Made by a program: the position numbers and the translations under genes. A model generated the notes under the pieces. The model had not been told where the DNA came from and ran no database searches. It was given only the letters and a program-made list of their open reading frames with translations. From an uncultured Flavobacteriaceae bacterium (GTDB lineage Bacteria; Bacteroidota; Bacteroidia; Flavobacteriales; Flavobacteriaceae), in the NCBI GenBank assembly GCA_947488345.1, contig CANKZQ010000004.1:186001-250000 (forward strand): DNA of 64,000 nt, read 5' to 3'. Below are positions 63,916-64,000 of the stretch, piece after piece. Each line of letters begins with the position of its first letter. The first letter of the stretch is position 1.

Positions 63916-63968
63916 TTTCAAAAACAAAAAAAACCTTTCGAAAAGAAAGGTTTTTTTTGTTTTTGAAA
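63916..63968. terminator. Perfect 24-base-arm hairpin terminator after the giant gene
   Basis: TTTC-A5-C-A8-CCTTTC (63916-63939) and its exact reverse complement (63945-63968) flank a 5-base loop. The stem includes a run of eight T on the + side, so it can end transcription in both directions. It begins 23 bases after the stop codon. Confidence 0.9.
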
Positions 63969-64000
63969 TTTTAATTAATAATATATTCCTTTTTTTGTGA

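Overview
The window looks like a chromosomal segment of a marine-type member of the Bacteroidota, most likely the family Flavobacteriaceae. The supporting signs are AT-rich DNA, the gliding genes gldF and gldG, a secreted giant protein with a type IX secretion (T9SS) C-terminal sorting domain, a PorV/PorQ-type barrel, many flavobacterial DUF families (DUF2911, DUF4105, DUF6702, DUF4369), promoter boxes of the TAnnTTTG type, and frequent TTG starts. The genus cannot be named from the sequence alone.

Region 1 (1-33008, all + strand) is one long surface-polysaccharide locus. It opens with the end of a UDP-glucuronate epimerase gene, then a PAPS module (cysQ, a DUF2061 gene, cysC, cysD, cysN), GDP-fucose synthesis (gmd, fcl), and CMP-nonulosonate synthesis (neuB, neuC, neuA, with a 2-hydroxyacid dehydrogenase gene overlapping neuA). 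The middle holds two sulfotransferases, a PIG-L type deacetylase, an acyltransferase, a Wzx flippase, a Wzy-like polymerase, several glycosyltransferases and an epimerase. The last third holds a Zn-dehydrogenase/Gfo-Idh fusion next to a heparinase II/III protein, a WbuB-like glycosyltransferase, and a PglC/PglD/WecB/PglE/PglF-type set that ends with its own promoter and a membrane 4,6-dehydratase. Read together, it should make and export a sulfated glycan containing fucose and a sialic-acid-like sugar, possibly legionaminic acid, started on a bacillosamine-type phosphosugar.

Region 2 (33005-57889) is mostly conserved or housekeeping. It holds a DUF4105 protein and a PorV-like barrel, a YheT-like hydrolase and a LolD-like ATPase, sucC, a thioredoxin-like protein and an M14 carboxypeptidase, and a tandem DUF2911 pair. 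It continues with an operon of a SAM-hydrolase family gene, a monooxygenase-like gene, gldF and gldG, then phoH, purC and a DUF2721 gene. A Cys/Met PLP enzyme lies divergent to an Lrp/AsnC regulator with clear palindromes between them. The region ends with an M1 peptidase, a DUF6702 protein, three tandem paralogues with carboxypeptidase-regulatory-like domains, pepE and a DUF4369 lipoprotein.

Region 3 (57890-64000) is a 423-base gene-free stretch followed by a 1859-residue secreted protein: a right-handed beta-helix, sixteen Ig-like repeats in an alternating A/B pattern, and a T9SS tail. A perfect 24-base-arm terminator follows. No tRNA, rRNA, CRISPR array, transposase or integrase was seen.
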